From Peltaster fructicola (taxonomy: Eukaryota > Ascomycota > Dothideomycetes), in the NCBI GenBank assembly GCA_001592805.2, contig CP051139.1, positions 2,852,001-2,916,000 of the forward strand: DNA of 64,000 bases, in the 5' to 3' direction. Below are positions 43,954-54,617 of the stretch, one piece after another (position 1 is the stretch's first letter; the number at the start of each line of letters is the position of its first letter). The notes under the pieces were generated by a model. That model was not told the DNA's origin, searched no databases, and saw only the letters and a program-made list of their open reading frames with translations. The translations under genes and the position numbers were made by a program.

Positions 43954-44475
43954 GTTGATGTTGTTGTGGTAAATCTGGGTATAAGAATATAGTAGTGCTC
44001 GTTTGTACCTTTTTGAGGGCCTCGGCCTTCCTCGCGGAAGCTTCGAGAGCCTTAGCAGGGCATCGCGTGTCAGCACATAGCTTACGGTCTATGCCTGGTA
44101 GGCGGTACGTTCCATGTGAGTCGAGCAAGCATGTACTGTCATGCCGTTGTGGCTGGTATAGTAGTCTTGAGCCTCAAGTGGATGCCCTGCGTCAATTGCG
44201 GGTCAGCTCCAATCTTAACAATACCCAAGTCACCTTCGACACAGCAGCCACATACACGACCCAGCACATTTACACGACCCGAAACCGTCGCATAGGCGTG
44301 AAAGCCTCCGACCTGATTGCTGTTGATCACATCGCAACGCCTGAAGAGTCAGTCCAAGCGAAGCGCCGAAGGACGCGTTAACTGCTCGCCTCAGTCCTCC
44401 TCGAGTACGGCCTCATCACGTATCACCTCTCTATGTCGTCCTCCGAACGAACAACCACTCCACATTCTCACAAAG
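43954..44475. promoter_or_regulatory. Divergent promoter region, YTH1 and the CCCH/SMR gene
   Basis: 522 bp between start codons. The open frame continues upstream of the CCCH/SMR start codon to 44317, but those residues look like leader sequence, not protein. Nothing else recognised. Confidence 0.4.
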
Positions 44476-46725
44476 ATGGTTTCCGATAGAATTTACGAGC
44501 TTTGTCAACCTATACTCGACAACGATGAGCTAGGCGAGGAGGAGAAGACAGACAAGCTCGAGGAGCTGCTGAGCTCTGAGCCACACAAGCTCAAAGGTAA
44601 GGCGCTTGAAGATGCAGTCTTGGGCGCGTTATGGCAGTGGAAGAGCGTGAATGAAAGCAAGTCGAGTCCTACGCAGGTCCGAGGTATTCCCATCAGATCG
44701 CACTCACCAGCACCATGGTTGCAGCGACGAACGTCCACTCCGTCCAACGCAGGTTCACCAAGACAGCACTATGCAACAATCTCGGTGCCACCAGGCTTCG
44801 AGCCACATCATCCCGCTCTGTCAAGGACGAAGAGCTCGACAGCTTCACCATTCACTTCCCCACGCCCATCACCAAGAATGCCTGCAAGCACACCATCTAT
44901 ACCTCACTCACCACGCTTAGCCGGATACCAGTTTAGTGACTCTTCGCCAACGACCGAGAACTATGGTGACTACGGCAGCGACACGGTGGACTGGCTCATC
45001 AACGACGAAACAAGCAGTAATACCAGCTACGGTGACATGGGCGGATCGTCCGAGTACATGGCAGCCTTCGCTACCGAGATGACACCTTATGATATGCTTC
45101 GATCCATCTTACAGGACAACAGGACTGATGAAGAGCTCGAGCAGATCCTCGAGGCCAACGGCTGGGATCTGAGCCAGACAGTAAACTCGCTTATGGAGGC
45201 TCAGATTGCTAGTGGCAAGACAACGCAGCAAGAACAAGCACGAACCTTCTTAGTTGGCAAAAGCATGTCTCCTTCATCCCGACCTGTCACTCCGGCCGGG
45301 CAGCAGAAGTCACCAATTGTTTGTCGATACTGGCTCATGTCCGGACATTGTGCAAGAGCTGATTGCCGCTTCGCGCACTCAATCGAGAACCACGTCTGCA
45401 AGTTTTGGCTCCAAGGAGGATGTCTGGCTGGCAATACTTGCCAGTTCAGCCACGATCCTGTTGCCATGATGCAACAACTCAGCCTTGTCAACAGTGGCAC
45501 GAGCACTCCTCAGCAATTCACAAGCTTCCAGACACAAGACTACGACAGCTTTCCTGCTCTGCAGCCTACGACTAGCAATCCATATGATGATAGCACACCT
45601 CTGGATTCCTCAAACCTCGACACAGTTCTCCAGCAGCAGATGCTCAACGCTGCGAGTTTCTTCCCAACATTCGTCCCGAATGGAGCTCGAACTGTTTCCC
45701 GACCTGGTAGTCGACACACATCTCGAGCGCCAACGCCAAGTGCACAGCCGAACTTCAATGACGATGAAGCATTCCCGTCGCTCGGATCAGCAGCTATGAA
45801 CAAGCCCGGCAAGCGCCATCACGGAAAGCGAGGTGGTCATGGTCATGGCCATGCTGCAACAGCGGCGCAAGCCAGTTCTTTGGCTGATGTTGTCCGCATG
45901 TCGCCAGCTCCAACGACTCCTGGAGCCAATAGCAGAGACACTCTACGACGTGGACTTCGCAACAACCGGAGTTTCACTTCCTCGCAGGAGCACTCGAGTG
46001 CGGCGCTTGCAATTCCGGCTCCCAAAGAAATTCCATGGCTCGAAACTGGTGAGCATGTCAATCGTGCATATCTCAAGGCCCGAGCAGAGGCTGTTCGCCA
46101 CGGTGGGCTTCGCAACAAATTCTTGCAGTCTGCCGCACAAGCATGGAACCGCAACGATGCGCGCGGAGCCAAAGCACTGTCTCTACGAGGTCAGAACGAG
46201 AATCAACTGATGCGTGAAGCACATCGTGAAGCTGCGCAGGTGTTGTACGAGGAACGTAACAAGCAGCTCGCGAACGGCAAGACGCGTGAGCTGTACATCG
46301 ATCTTCATGGACTACATGCCGAAGAGGCTGTCGCGTATCTGCAGGACTGCCTCAAAGAGCACGACTCATCGTCTCGACCTGTCTATGCCATTACCGGTAC
46401 AGGTCACCACAGCAAGAATGGTAAAGATAAGGTCGGCAAGGCTGTACGACAATTCCTAGTCGAATGGCGATATGCTTTCCGCGAGTTCTCGGTCCCGGGC
46501 GATAGGAACAACGTCGGTGGCATACTTGGCATCGATCCTAGCAGCTTCGATAAGGACATTACACGGAAGGGAGGCCCAGGACTTGAGATATCTGGCGGTC
46601 GAGACAGTGGTATTGACATCAACGAGGCAAAAAAGCAATCTTCGAAGGTTTTGCTTGTCAGAGACGACCCTCGAAAGGTTGCATTGGAGATAGCTGAGCC
46701 TGAAGTGCTCGAAAGTGGATCATGA
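44476..46725 (+). CDS. CUE-like/CCCH zinc finger/SMR domain protein
   Basis: A single exon of 749 aa from ATG 44476 (MVSDRIYELC). A helical N-terminal module (~1-60) precedes a Ser/Pro-rich linker. A CUE-like helix bundle lies at about 200-245 (MTPYDMLRSILQDNRTDEELEQIL). Two CCCH fingers at about 281-330 read CRYWLMSGHCARADCRFAH and CKFWLQGGCLAGNTCQFSH. FPALQPTTSNPY and FPSLGSAA are short Phe-containing motifs. A DUF1771 helix at about 530-590 leads to an SMR domain at 600-690 (ELYIDLHGLHAEEAVAYLQDC; YAITGTGHHSKNG). The SMR motifs DLHGLH and TGTGHHS match RNA-cleaving members such as N4BP2/NONU-1/Cue2. A role in no-go mRNA decay is therefore plausible but inferred. Confidence 0.88.
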   Translation: MVSDRIYELCQPILDNDELGEEEKTDKLEELLSSEPHKLKGKALEDAVLGALWQWKSVNESKSSPTQVRGIPIRSHSPAPWLQRRTSTPSNAGSPRQHYATISVPPGFEPHHPALSRTKSSTASPFTSPRPSPRMPASTPSIPHSPRLAGYQFSDSSPTTENYGDYGSDTVDWLINDETSSNTSYGDMGGSSEYMAAFATEMTPYDMLRSILQDNRTDEELEQILEANGWDLSQTVNSLMEAQIASGKTTQQEQARTFLVGKSMSPSSRPVTPAGQQKSPIVCRYWLMSGHCARADCRFAHSIENHVCKFWLQGGCLAGNTCQFSHDPVAMMQQLSLVNSGTSTPQQFTSFQTQDYDSFPALQPTTSNPYDDSTPLDSSNLDTVLQQQMLNAASFFPTFVPNGARTVSRPGSRHTSRAPTPSAQPNFNDDEAFPSLGSAAMNKPGKRHHGKRGGHGHGHAATAAQASSLADVVRMSPAPTTPGANSRDTLRRGLRNNRSFTSSQEHSSAALAIPAPKEIPWLETGEHVNRAYLKARAEAVRHGGLRNKFLQSAAQAWNRNDARGAKALSLRGQNENQLMREAHREAAQVLYEERNKQLANGKTRELYIDLHGLHAEEAVAYLQDCLKEHDSSSRPVYAITGTGHHSKNGKDKVGKAVRQFLVEWRYAFREFSVPGDRNNVGGILGIDPSSFDKDITRKGGPGLEISGGRDSGIDINEAKKQSSKVLLVRDDPRKVALEIAEPEVLESGS

Positions 46726-46816
46726 ACGGCATGAATATAGACAGGACCAAGGTAATGAGGCTACGAAAGGAACTACGATCTGAATCCGTCGATTTCCACA
46801 TGTGCTACCGTGTCAC

Positions 46817-48312
46817 TTATATGGCTCGAGCCAAGAGAGCCGTCAGCTGGTCTGCCAGTCGTCTTACTTTCGCCGAAGTCTGAGTGTTTGTTGTCACAAT
46901 GTGTCCACCTGTGCCTGGGCTGCTTGCAGAGTAGCCGACACCAGATCCACTAGATGTTACAATAGTAGCTGGAGCTTTCGACGGCGCAGGAGCGACGGAC
47001 GTCGCTGGGGCTGGAACTGGTGATACTTCGACTGGGGAGGAAGAGGCCTGAACTGGTGATGGAGACGGGCTGACAGGAGCAACATTGGCGTCGGTGATGA
47101 TCGACGACTCGGAATCGGAGTCAGAGTCGGAACCCTTCGCAGCTGTGGTCTTTGAGGGTGTGCTCTTCGAGGCCTGATAGACCTTCAATGAGTTCACAAG
47201 CCAGCTTGAATCCTTGAATGCGGCAGGGTTGTTGGCGACGAATGCTTGGCATGTGCTTGCCTTGGAGGCACACCCACTGTTACCCCATACATTGCCAGCC
47301 CAGTCTGTATTGTCATTAGTATGGATCTCCTAGAGGTGGACAGAAGCTGACTTACCGCCACAGAAGGTGAGGTCGAAGACAATCTGGAGGTTCTTGAAGT
47401 GATCTGGGATATTGCAACCACCAGAGAATGCTGCCATTGGACTTCCCCAGCCTGCTGGGTTTGGCTTTCCACTGGTGATATCTGCTGGGATCTTCGATCG
47501 TGGGAAGAAGTAGACGTTGATGGCGCTGCTGGTCCACTCGGTTGCGTAGACACCACTATTACGCTGTCAGTATGGTGTTCAGTCGAAGTTGTGATCGTCG
47601 CCTACCCTCCAACATTGTTGAAGCCAGTGCCGTATGTCTGAGTGTTACCAGTGGCGATTTGGCAGCCTTGGTTATCGGCCTGACCGGCGGCTTTGACGTC
47701 ACAGTTTGGTGTGTTCACATGACCTGTCATTGGCGTGTTGGCTGAGATGGAGCAGCCGGAGTTGGTGTGAAGAGTCACGTCGTTTGTGGACTGGTCGTTA
47801 ACGCCTTCGATGATATCTACCTGAGTTAGAGACGACCATGGCAGTTCACACTATCACCACTCACCAATCTCGCCGTTGTTTGGCCAGTTGCCTAGTAGAA
47901 TCGTTAGCATTGTCTTCTTGATCGTAGTGCGCTCGAACATACTGCCGACCATCCAAAAGGCTGGCCATGTGCCACAAGTACTGGCTGGCATCTTGGCAAG
48001 GTCGAGAATCACAAGACCAGAGTTGTAAGACTTGTTGCTAGTGACTCTGACACTCGCTCGGCCGTTCGGCGCCTTATTGGTGTAGTCTACGCCCATGTAT
48101 GCTTGGCCGTTGGAGAAGTTGATCAGGCCATTCTTCTGAGCAGTATCCCTGTCGACGTAATTGACGGTACCGTGGGTGGGATCAGAGGCAGTGAAGAAGG
48201 AGAACATGTTGAAGAAGTTGCCATCTTTGGTGTAGTCGTCCTCAAGAGTATACTGAGCCCAACCAGTGGTGCTCAACAGCGCGATGCAAGTAAGGACTGA
48301 ACGTAGAGACAT
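46817..48312 (-). CDS. Secreted GH16 endo-1,3(4)-beta-glucanase, 5 exons
   Basis: Exons 47943-48312, 47865-47891, 47606-47816, 47356-47555 and 46817-47304 on the minus strand; introns of 51, 48, 50 and 51 nt; 431 aa. A signal peptide (MSLRSVLTCIALLSTTGWA) precedes the jelly-roll catalytic domain. The catalytic motif is EIDIIEG, the ExDxxE form with two glutamates, and it is split by an intron: exon 2 (27 nt) ends in NWPNNGEI and exon 3 resumes DIIEGVND. Other family stretches are GTWPAFWMVG, VTLHTNSGC, NNVGGGVYATEWT and FCGDWAGNVWG. The tail is Ser/Thr/Pro/Asp-rich, O-glycosylation-like, ending in a short hydrophobic helix that does not look like a classical GPI signal. It likely acts on beta-glucans of the fungal wall or of plant origin. 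Confidence 0.9.
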
Positions 48313-49210
48313 GATGTCTAAGTGTAATGAATGACTTTGCGTGAAGACGCGGTGGGTAGGTCCAGCCAGAAACGAAATTGGGGTATCTTGAGAATGAGAT
48401 CGCTATTGTATGAGGGAAAAAATGTGGCACAGGGAGGTGGAATATGATCATATATACCTTGCGGCGCGTGTGCGTGACCTAGACCTTTCACCCTACCGTA
48501 CAATCCTCACAGGCTGCGGCCATGTGGGCTATCGTGGTCGGCCCAATGCAGCCAACACATGCAACTTGTTGTGCCGCCCATCGTGAGAAAGGAGAAGCAA
48601 CATGTCGGGGCGACAACCGGATGGACTCAAGCGCAGGCACTGCTGATCGCAGACTGGTGCCTGAGCGAGCATCCGAGACACCTTAGTGCGGCATCAAGAT
48701 GGTGACAGCAAGGATGTATGGGGCGTGGCACCGCTGGCGAAGGTGAAAGATGCACGAGTGAGTGTAGTGAGGAAGTGGTTGATTTGATGGCGACCACGCT
48801 GAGTGGACGTGGGCGGTTCAGCTTGGTGATTTAGAATTTCGAGAAGCGCCCAATCCTGGCGTGGAATCAGCTTCAACTCGACAGGCACTTGTGTTTCACC
48901 ATCAGATCACACATTCTACGTGTCGTTCGAGACAAGGTTTTTTGCGCCGTTTCTGGTGCCCTAATTGCGTGCAGTTGACGAAGTGGACAGATTCTGGTTG
49001 GTGGATCATCATTGCTGTGCCTGTGTGTTGCAGATGACGGTCGGAGGATCATGCAGGAACAGGAAACTTGTATTCAAGCTCTCGGCTGAGATCTGACCAG
49101 GCCCTTCGGCTCCGACCATCCGACTGGGATCAAAAGATGGACGCCGCAAGCATCAGACACGGCCAAAAACGTAAGGAAGTGGGAGGTCCGGATTAAGAGT
49201 ATGACTTGCA
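48313..49210. promoter_or_regulatory. GH16 gene promoter and intergenic region
   Basis: 898 bp with no gene. On the minus strand a TATATA box (48451-48456) lies about 140 bp ahead of the GH16 start codon, a sensible core-promoter distance and clearer than at the housekeeping genes here. Nothing else recognised up to the 3' end of the epimerase gene. Confidence 0.5.
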
Positions 49211-50535
49211 TTACGGCCACCATCCCATCTTCTTGTAGCTCTCGATGACAGCCTCGACCTCGTCCTTCGTGATCGTCTCGTGCTTGGGTCTGCTACGTGT
49301 CAGTAAACTCGCGGATGGACCCCAGAGGGCTGAACTGACCTGAAGCCAACAACAGCTTCGAACCGACTGCCATCCAGACTAAGATCCGCATCGCGCAAGA
49401 GTTCTTTCTGTGGTACGGTTAGTGAGTCCAACACGCAACAATGTTGTGCATACCTCGATGAAGGGCGATAACGGACCGCCGTTCTCTTTGATACCTGCGT
49501 CCTCTTGCAAGTCTGCCCAGTCATCCAACGTGTCATCGTTCACGTCGTCGACAACATGTTCTAAATTGAGCTTCGCCATGGCGTTGATGAATGTGTTCTG
49601 GAAACCTGTCTCAATGCCGAAGACCTGCTTGATGATGTTCGCCATCGTGCCTTGCGAGGTATTGCCACGATCCACCACATTGAACACCACTCTCGAACCA
49701 GCTGCATTCGGGATGCTGTCGTTCGCGCGACGCCATTCTGCTGCCTGCCAGAGTGCTATCACAGCATCGTCGATGTGTAACGTGTTCGTGCGCATCTCTG
49801 TCGACCATAGATATTTCATCGTCTCTGGTTTGTCCTTGCTGCGCTCCTGGTATAGTCTCGCCATTGCCAACTGTGTGCCGAGCCATTGCGCATTGTACGG
49901 ACCATAGACGTTCGGCAGTCGAAGCACTACGAGTCGTAGCCCTGATATCTTCTCAAGCTCTTCTTCTGCAGCCAATTTCCATCTGGCCTGTTTCGTCTGA
50001 GGTTTGCTGGTCTTGTCGCTCTCCTTCTGTGGCGTGCGATTCGAGTTGTAGACTTGTCCGGTGCTACACTCGACATATGCCTTTACACCTCGCTTCGCAG
50101 CCTCTTGTCCCGTTGTCACACTCAATTGCCAGCTGCGTAGCTTGTACACCTCGTCCTCCTGTGAGAATCTCGTCTCTCCACCGCAGTTAAACACATAATC
50201 GAATTCGCGCTTCGTGCCATCGTCTACAGCAGGGAGATCGAAGATTCGAGCTTGCGACTGCTCACGCGATGCGTCTGCTTGCAGGAAGTTGTCGCCCGAG
50301 CATGCTGCGTTGAACTCTGGAGCGAGCGAGGCAAGCTGTGGAAGTTGTTTATCGACTATGCGAAGTGTAGAAGTGAGCTTGTTGTCATGCAGGTGCTTGG
50401 CAAGGTTTCTACCAATGAAACCTGCATCAATCAGTTCTTGAGGCACAGAAGCTTGCGTCAAGTAGACTCACCTAGCCCTCCAATGATGAGGACAGCTGGT
50501 TTGTGTGCGTGTTGATTGGCAGTGTCTTCGCCCAT
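49211..50535 (-). CDS. NAD-dependent epimerase/dehydratase (extended SDR)
   Basis: Exons 50472-50535, 49454-50421, 49340-49407 and 49211-49292 on the minus strand, with introns of 50, 46 and 47 nt, give 393 aa. The cofactor motif LIIGGLGFIGRNLAKHL spans the first splice site. The rest includes DYVFNCGGETRFSQ, an SDR-type STGQVYNSN with Ser and Tyr, and LRLVVLRLPNVYGP, typical of nucleotide-sugar epimerases. The usual YxxxK is not obvious; the segment KQARWKLAAEEELEK occupies its place with Trp instead of Tyr. The C-terminal exons encode a conserved tail ending YKKMGWWP. The substrate is unknown. An absent catalytic Tyr would suggest an atypical or non-catalytic member. Confidence 0.85.
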
Positions 50536-51294
50536 CACTCTATATCAAAGAGTGTGCCGTATTGCTCACTGGTGGTGCTTGCGGGGAATGCTTACAGGGA
50601 GGGGACAATGCGCGGTAGAGGGACACGAGAAGCCAACCTGAGAATCAATGGGTTTAAACAGTGTTGTGGCAAGATAGCGGCGACATTCGGGCCAGAGATC
50701 TTGTGTGAGTGCTTAGACAACACTTTCTTATGCCGGTGCAGCAGTCAATATGCAGGTCGCAGGCGCCAACCCCGTAGCCGCAGGTGCAGTATGCATATTT
50801 GGAAGGTTTAGCATTGCAATTCCTATGCCGCCCTTGTCCAAAGGAGTAGCTTCTCGCTGCAAGCAACACTCGCGGGCACCGGTATGTTGATTCTAAGGCG
50901 ATCAGGAAGGCATTGTCCTCAGTGCCATTTCATGAGTAGTGTGTGAGGTTCGTGAGGTATGAGGCTTGACTCTCGCTACCACGAGGACGGGAAGAGTCAA
51001 GACGATCATCAGCATTGCAGCACAGCTGAAGCAATTTCCCGACCATGCGCCAGTCACAACACTAATCATGCAGCAGGGCTGTAGACATTGCTTCAGTGTG
51101 GTTTGCTTGTGTGATCATCAGCATGCTGGCGTCCATGAAGCGCTGGTCATATGTCTGGTCCCACCGGATTATGGAAACGCTGCGAATACTCGTTGATCTC
51201 ATGTCTGATAGAACATATGCATACTCGCTCTTTCGCTCAGCAATATTTTTGGACCAATCTTCGGACAGCGTACGTCCTGCTCCTGCATTCCCAG
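50536..51294. other. Intergenic region between the BAH gene and the epimerase
   Basis: 759 bp with no gene seen. Short open frames on both strands have no protein-like composition. The epimerase promoter lies at the left end. Confidence 0.4.
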
Positions 51295-52503
51295 TCATGT
51301 CATTGCAGCCTGGCATAGCAAGCAAAGGACTGCCTGTGATTCTGCCTGTCCCGAAGGCTTCGTGATGATGATCTTGCTCGTTGTGATAGGTTTGAGATCG
51401 GCCGCGGGAGTTGGAGTGCCAACAATGCCATCATCTTCCTGCTCAGCTTCCGCAGCATATCGTACGCGGTCGGCATCCTTAATGAAGACCTCTGCAACGT
51501 AATTAGCGCACGCTGCTTTGCCAACAGCAGAGGACTCGGCGTCGAGAGGCAGATCAACCGCTTCACCGGGATCTGACTTCTTCGTCAGATCTTTTTCTCC
51601 TGTAGTAGTGTAAGCAATGGTCCCAATTGAGGAGAGTGCCGTCTCACTAGCTGCACGAGCGGCGGCTCTCGCAATGCATTTGACGTGCATCCACCGCCGG
51701 CACTCTTCTTGTTCGCATTGTACTATCATGTCGTCAGGATTGTGTGCAGTATCCTCTACGCAGAAACGCTTCAGTTCTGAAAAGGTCTTCGTGTAGGCTG
51801 CATCGTATGTCTGCCGCCAGAAGTACTGATGAGGAATGTCATCTGAACTCTCACTCCAATGCACAAGATCAAGCCTTCCATTGACGGTCATAGCATCAAT
51901 GACGTCCAGTTGATTGCTTGGAATAAGCTCGCTACGACCGTGATACGGTTTCCTGCCGTCTTCGAGATCTTCTGGGCGGTTCAGCCATGCTACCAGGATG
52001 TACACATGCTCTGAGTCCAGCGCTCGCACCTCCAGAACAATCGCCTTCCACTGCGTGCTTGTGTCCAGTTTATCGTCCGACCATTCGTCATGCTTAACGA
52101 AGATGTACTCGCCAACGCCTATACTGACGTCAGTCCGGTGGTGGATGTCGCCAACTGTGAACCGTTTGTACTTCTTCAAGGCACTCCATGCATTGTTCGG
52201 TCTGATATTGTACTGAACCGTGAGTCGCCTCTCGAACAGATCATCGATTCTCTCCACATCTTGATTTCCTCGTTTCACTTTTTTCCTCGACAGTGGCAAA
52301 GTCTCGACGACGAACGGCCCTTCCGCAGCCTGACTGTCGAGGTAGTCACGAAGACCATCTTCTACGAGCTGATTTGGCGGTACGAATCGTGGAGGCTGGC
52401 TCGATGGAACTATCGCTGCTGCCGCATTGCTCTCTGATCTTTTCCGTTTCTTCGTCTTATGTGTGCCATTCGACGTGACTTTGGTGGCTGAAGGCATGCG
52501 CAT
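51295..52503 (-). CDS. BAH domain protein with a split PHD-like finger
   Basis: A single exon of 402 aa from ATG 52503 (another ATG lies 6 nt downstream). A basic N-terminus (KTKKRKRSES) and a central BAH domain, with YKRFTVGDIHHRTDVSIGVGEYIFV and WKAIVLEVRALDSEHVYILVAWLNRPEDL followed by HGRSELIPSNQLDVIDAMTVNG, suggest a chromatin reader. After this come FWRQTYDAAYTKTFSELKRFC and PDDMIVQCEQEECRRWMHVKC, which match the core of a PHD finger, but the second Cys of the first pair is absent (CVED). The final CxxC (VLCLLC) comes only at the C-terminus after ~110 residues. The BAH plus PHD layout is common in fungal chromatin proteins. A missed intron in the long spacer is possible. Confidence 0.75.
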   Translation of the reverse strand: MRMPSATKVTSNGTHKTKKRKRSESNAAAAIVPSSQPPRFVPPNQLVEDGLRDYLDSQAAEGPFVVETLPLSRKKVKRGNQDVERIDDLFERRLTVQYNIRPNNAWSALKKYKRFTVGDIHHRTDVSIGVGEYIFVKHDEWSDDKLDTSTQWKAIVLEVRALDSEHVYILVAWLNRPEDLEDGRKPYHGRSELIPSNQLDVIDAMTVNGRLDLVHWSESSDDIPHQYFWRQTYDAAYTKTFSELKRFCVEDTAHNPDDMIVQCEQEECRRWMHVKCIARAAARAASETALSSIGTIAYTTTGEKDLTKKSDPGEAVDLPLDAESSAVGKAACANYVAEVFIKDADRVRYAAEAEQEDDGIVGTPTPAADLKPITTSKIIITKPSGQAESQAVLCLLCQAAMT

Positions 52504-52972
52504 CGCGTCGCGCCAAAGGGAAGAGGTTGTGCTGAGAAGTGTTATGCGCCACAGTGATTGCGATCTTGCTGCTAGTAGATGGTCAATATCATACACGAGC
52601 CCACAGAAGACAGTCTCTGGCGGCGTTGACGCACGTTGACAGGAAGTGGTGTAAGGCGCAACAATGGTTTGTCGCAAAACCCGGACTCGCGAACATGAAG
52701 GTTTGGCAGCGCGTCTCAGGCAACACTCTCCGCAAAGACGCGTTTTGACGTGTTCAACTTCTCGTGCTACACATGTATCCTACAACTTTCGCCATGGAGC
52801 CTCTTTTCAGACCTTTGCGAGTCAGCCTCGCGCGGGCATTACGCCATTGACCGCAGGATTGTCGAAGCGTGTTCTAGCGTCGGATCAGGATCGACGCAGT
52901 CCTAGGCTGCCACACGCTATAGAAGCAGGTCATCGCAACACATGCAGGTAGGCTGATCAGCGTGCAGCAGCC
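52504..52972. promoter_or_regulatory. Divergent promoter region, BAH gene and alpha/beta hydrolase
   Basis: 469 bp between start codons, no gene or clear motif seen. Confidence 0.4.
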
Positions 52973-54617
52973 ATGCTCGTTGGCAACTCCGTGCCCGAAT
53001 ACATCTTCACTCGTTTTGCAATATCTGCACTTCGCATCATCGCACCACTCAGCATCGCTTACATCATAGCATTGGCTATACAAGCATTGGTACTGTCGGA
53101 CACGATTAGATTGCCATTGCTTGTGGAGGTCTACTTGTTCCTAGAAGCGGCCTTTTTCTTTGTGGTGTATCTGCCATACAGACGCTTGCTACAATCTGCT
53201 GCGGACCATCCGAAAGCTTTAGGGAAAGTTGAGAGACAGGCGTTGTTCAACAGGATACTAAACAGTGTGTCGCATGTCGACCACTACCTTTCAGGATGGT
53301 TCCTTGGAGTGCCTATTGGAGACGTTGATAGGGCTAGCTTGAAGGAGTTCCTTGCTTGGTCGTTGATGAACGAACACCTCGAGAAGCTCGATACAAGCCA
53401 GAATGCCGAGCTCGATGCATACATCAATGCCTTGGAAGAGAAGCTTGACCACAAATTGAAGACTACGAAAAGCACGAGTCGATCATTGAGGACAACATTT
53501 GACGATGTCCCTATGCAACACAGGCCTCTAGTGTGGTATCTGGTATGTAGAACTACATCCTTAGTCGCCTCACATTAATCTGGTACAGATCGTCTGCTTT
53601 GTTGATTGCATCACTCACATACGACTACTGGCATCTTCATGTCGGTTCTACCGAATATCTTTGGCAGCTACGATCCTTACTTTTCCCTTTCGTCCGTTGG
53701 CTCTTCTTGGTCGGCGACAGGAACCATCAGCCAGGCTCTCGTATTGGTACCGCGCACACACATCGAAGACGAAAAGACCAATTGTATTCGTGCACGGCAT
53801 TGGCATCGGACTGTTTCCTTACGTCGATTTCTTGCTTCAGACTATGTCGCAAAGTGATGGGGATGTTGGCATTGTCGTCGTCGAGATTCTGCCCATCAGT
53901 TCTCGGATATGTCCTCCAGCCCTGAGTACCAGCGAGATGAAGGCACAGATACGGCAAATCTTGGACACACATGGCTGGACTGAGTTCGTGCTGATTGGGC
54001 ATTCGTAGGTCAGATCAGGATGTGCAGGGGGATGCTAACACTGCAAGGTACGGCACTGCTATAGCCTCGACGATCCTGCGTGATCCGGTGTTCTCGCTGA
54101 GAGTAAAGGCAGCCATGTTGCTCGACCCAATTTGCTTTCTGCTACATCTGCCAGACGTGGCCTACAACTTTGTCAGTGTACACTTTCAACTGAGGAAGTA
54201 CGACTGATCCGTAATGTACAGACACGTAGAAAACCTCGACGGGCGAACGAGCGAATGCTTCACTACTTTTCCTCCCAGGACATGCTGATCAGCCATACCC
54301 TCGCGCGTCGCTTCTTCTGGTCTGAGTATGTCCTCTGGGAGGAAGATCTTGATGACAATCTGCCTTTGACTGTCGTACTTAGTGCAAAGGACTTGATCGT
54401 GCCTACGATGGAAGTCTGGGACTATCTCACTAGCAGCACGCCTTGCGAAACAGACATCCAGTCTGTCGAGCAGCTGGCTGGCACGATAGAGTGGAGGGAT
54501 GGCAAGCGCCAAGTACTATGGTTCAAGGACTTCGACCATGCTGGGCTGTTCAGCTCAAAGGGAGCAAGACGTGGTGTTGCGAAGACTGCGCATAAACTCT
54601 GCGCTTTAGATCCATGA
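52973..54617 (+). CDS. Membrane-anchored alpha/beta hydrolase
   Basis: Exons 52973-53542, 53589-54004, 54048-54171 and 54222-54617 with introns of 46, 43 and 50 nt give 501 aa. Two N-terminal hydrophobic helices (around IAPLSIAYIIALAIQALVL and LLVEVYLFLEAAFFFVVYL) anchor it. The hydrolase fold starts RPIVFVHGIGIGLFPYVDFL. The nucleophile motif GHSYGTA spans a splice site; the acid is probably Asp in SAKDLIVP and the base His in DFDHAGLF. A conserved stretch RRKPRRANERMLHYFSSQDM and RRFFWSEYVLWEEDL fits a fungal family whose substrates I cannot name. All three introns were verified by reading frame on both sides. Confidence 0.85.

Noticed and set aside
51062-51325. An 87-codon minus-strand frame after the BAH gene, considered as its last exon
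   Set aside because: No supporting splice pair found, and the BAH frame already ends plausibly with the CxxC.
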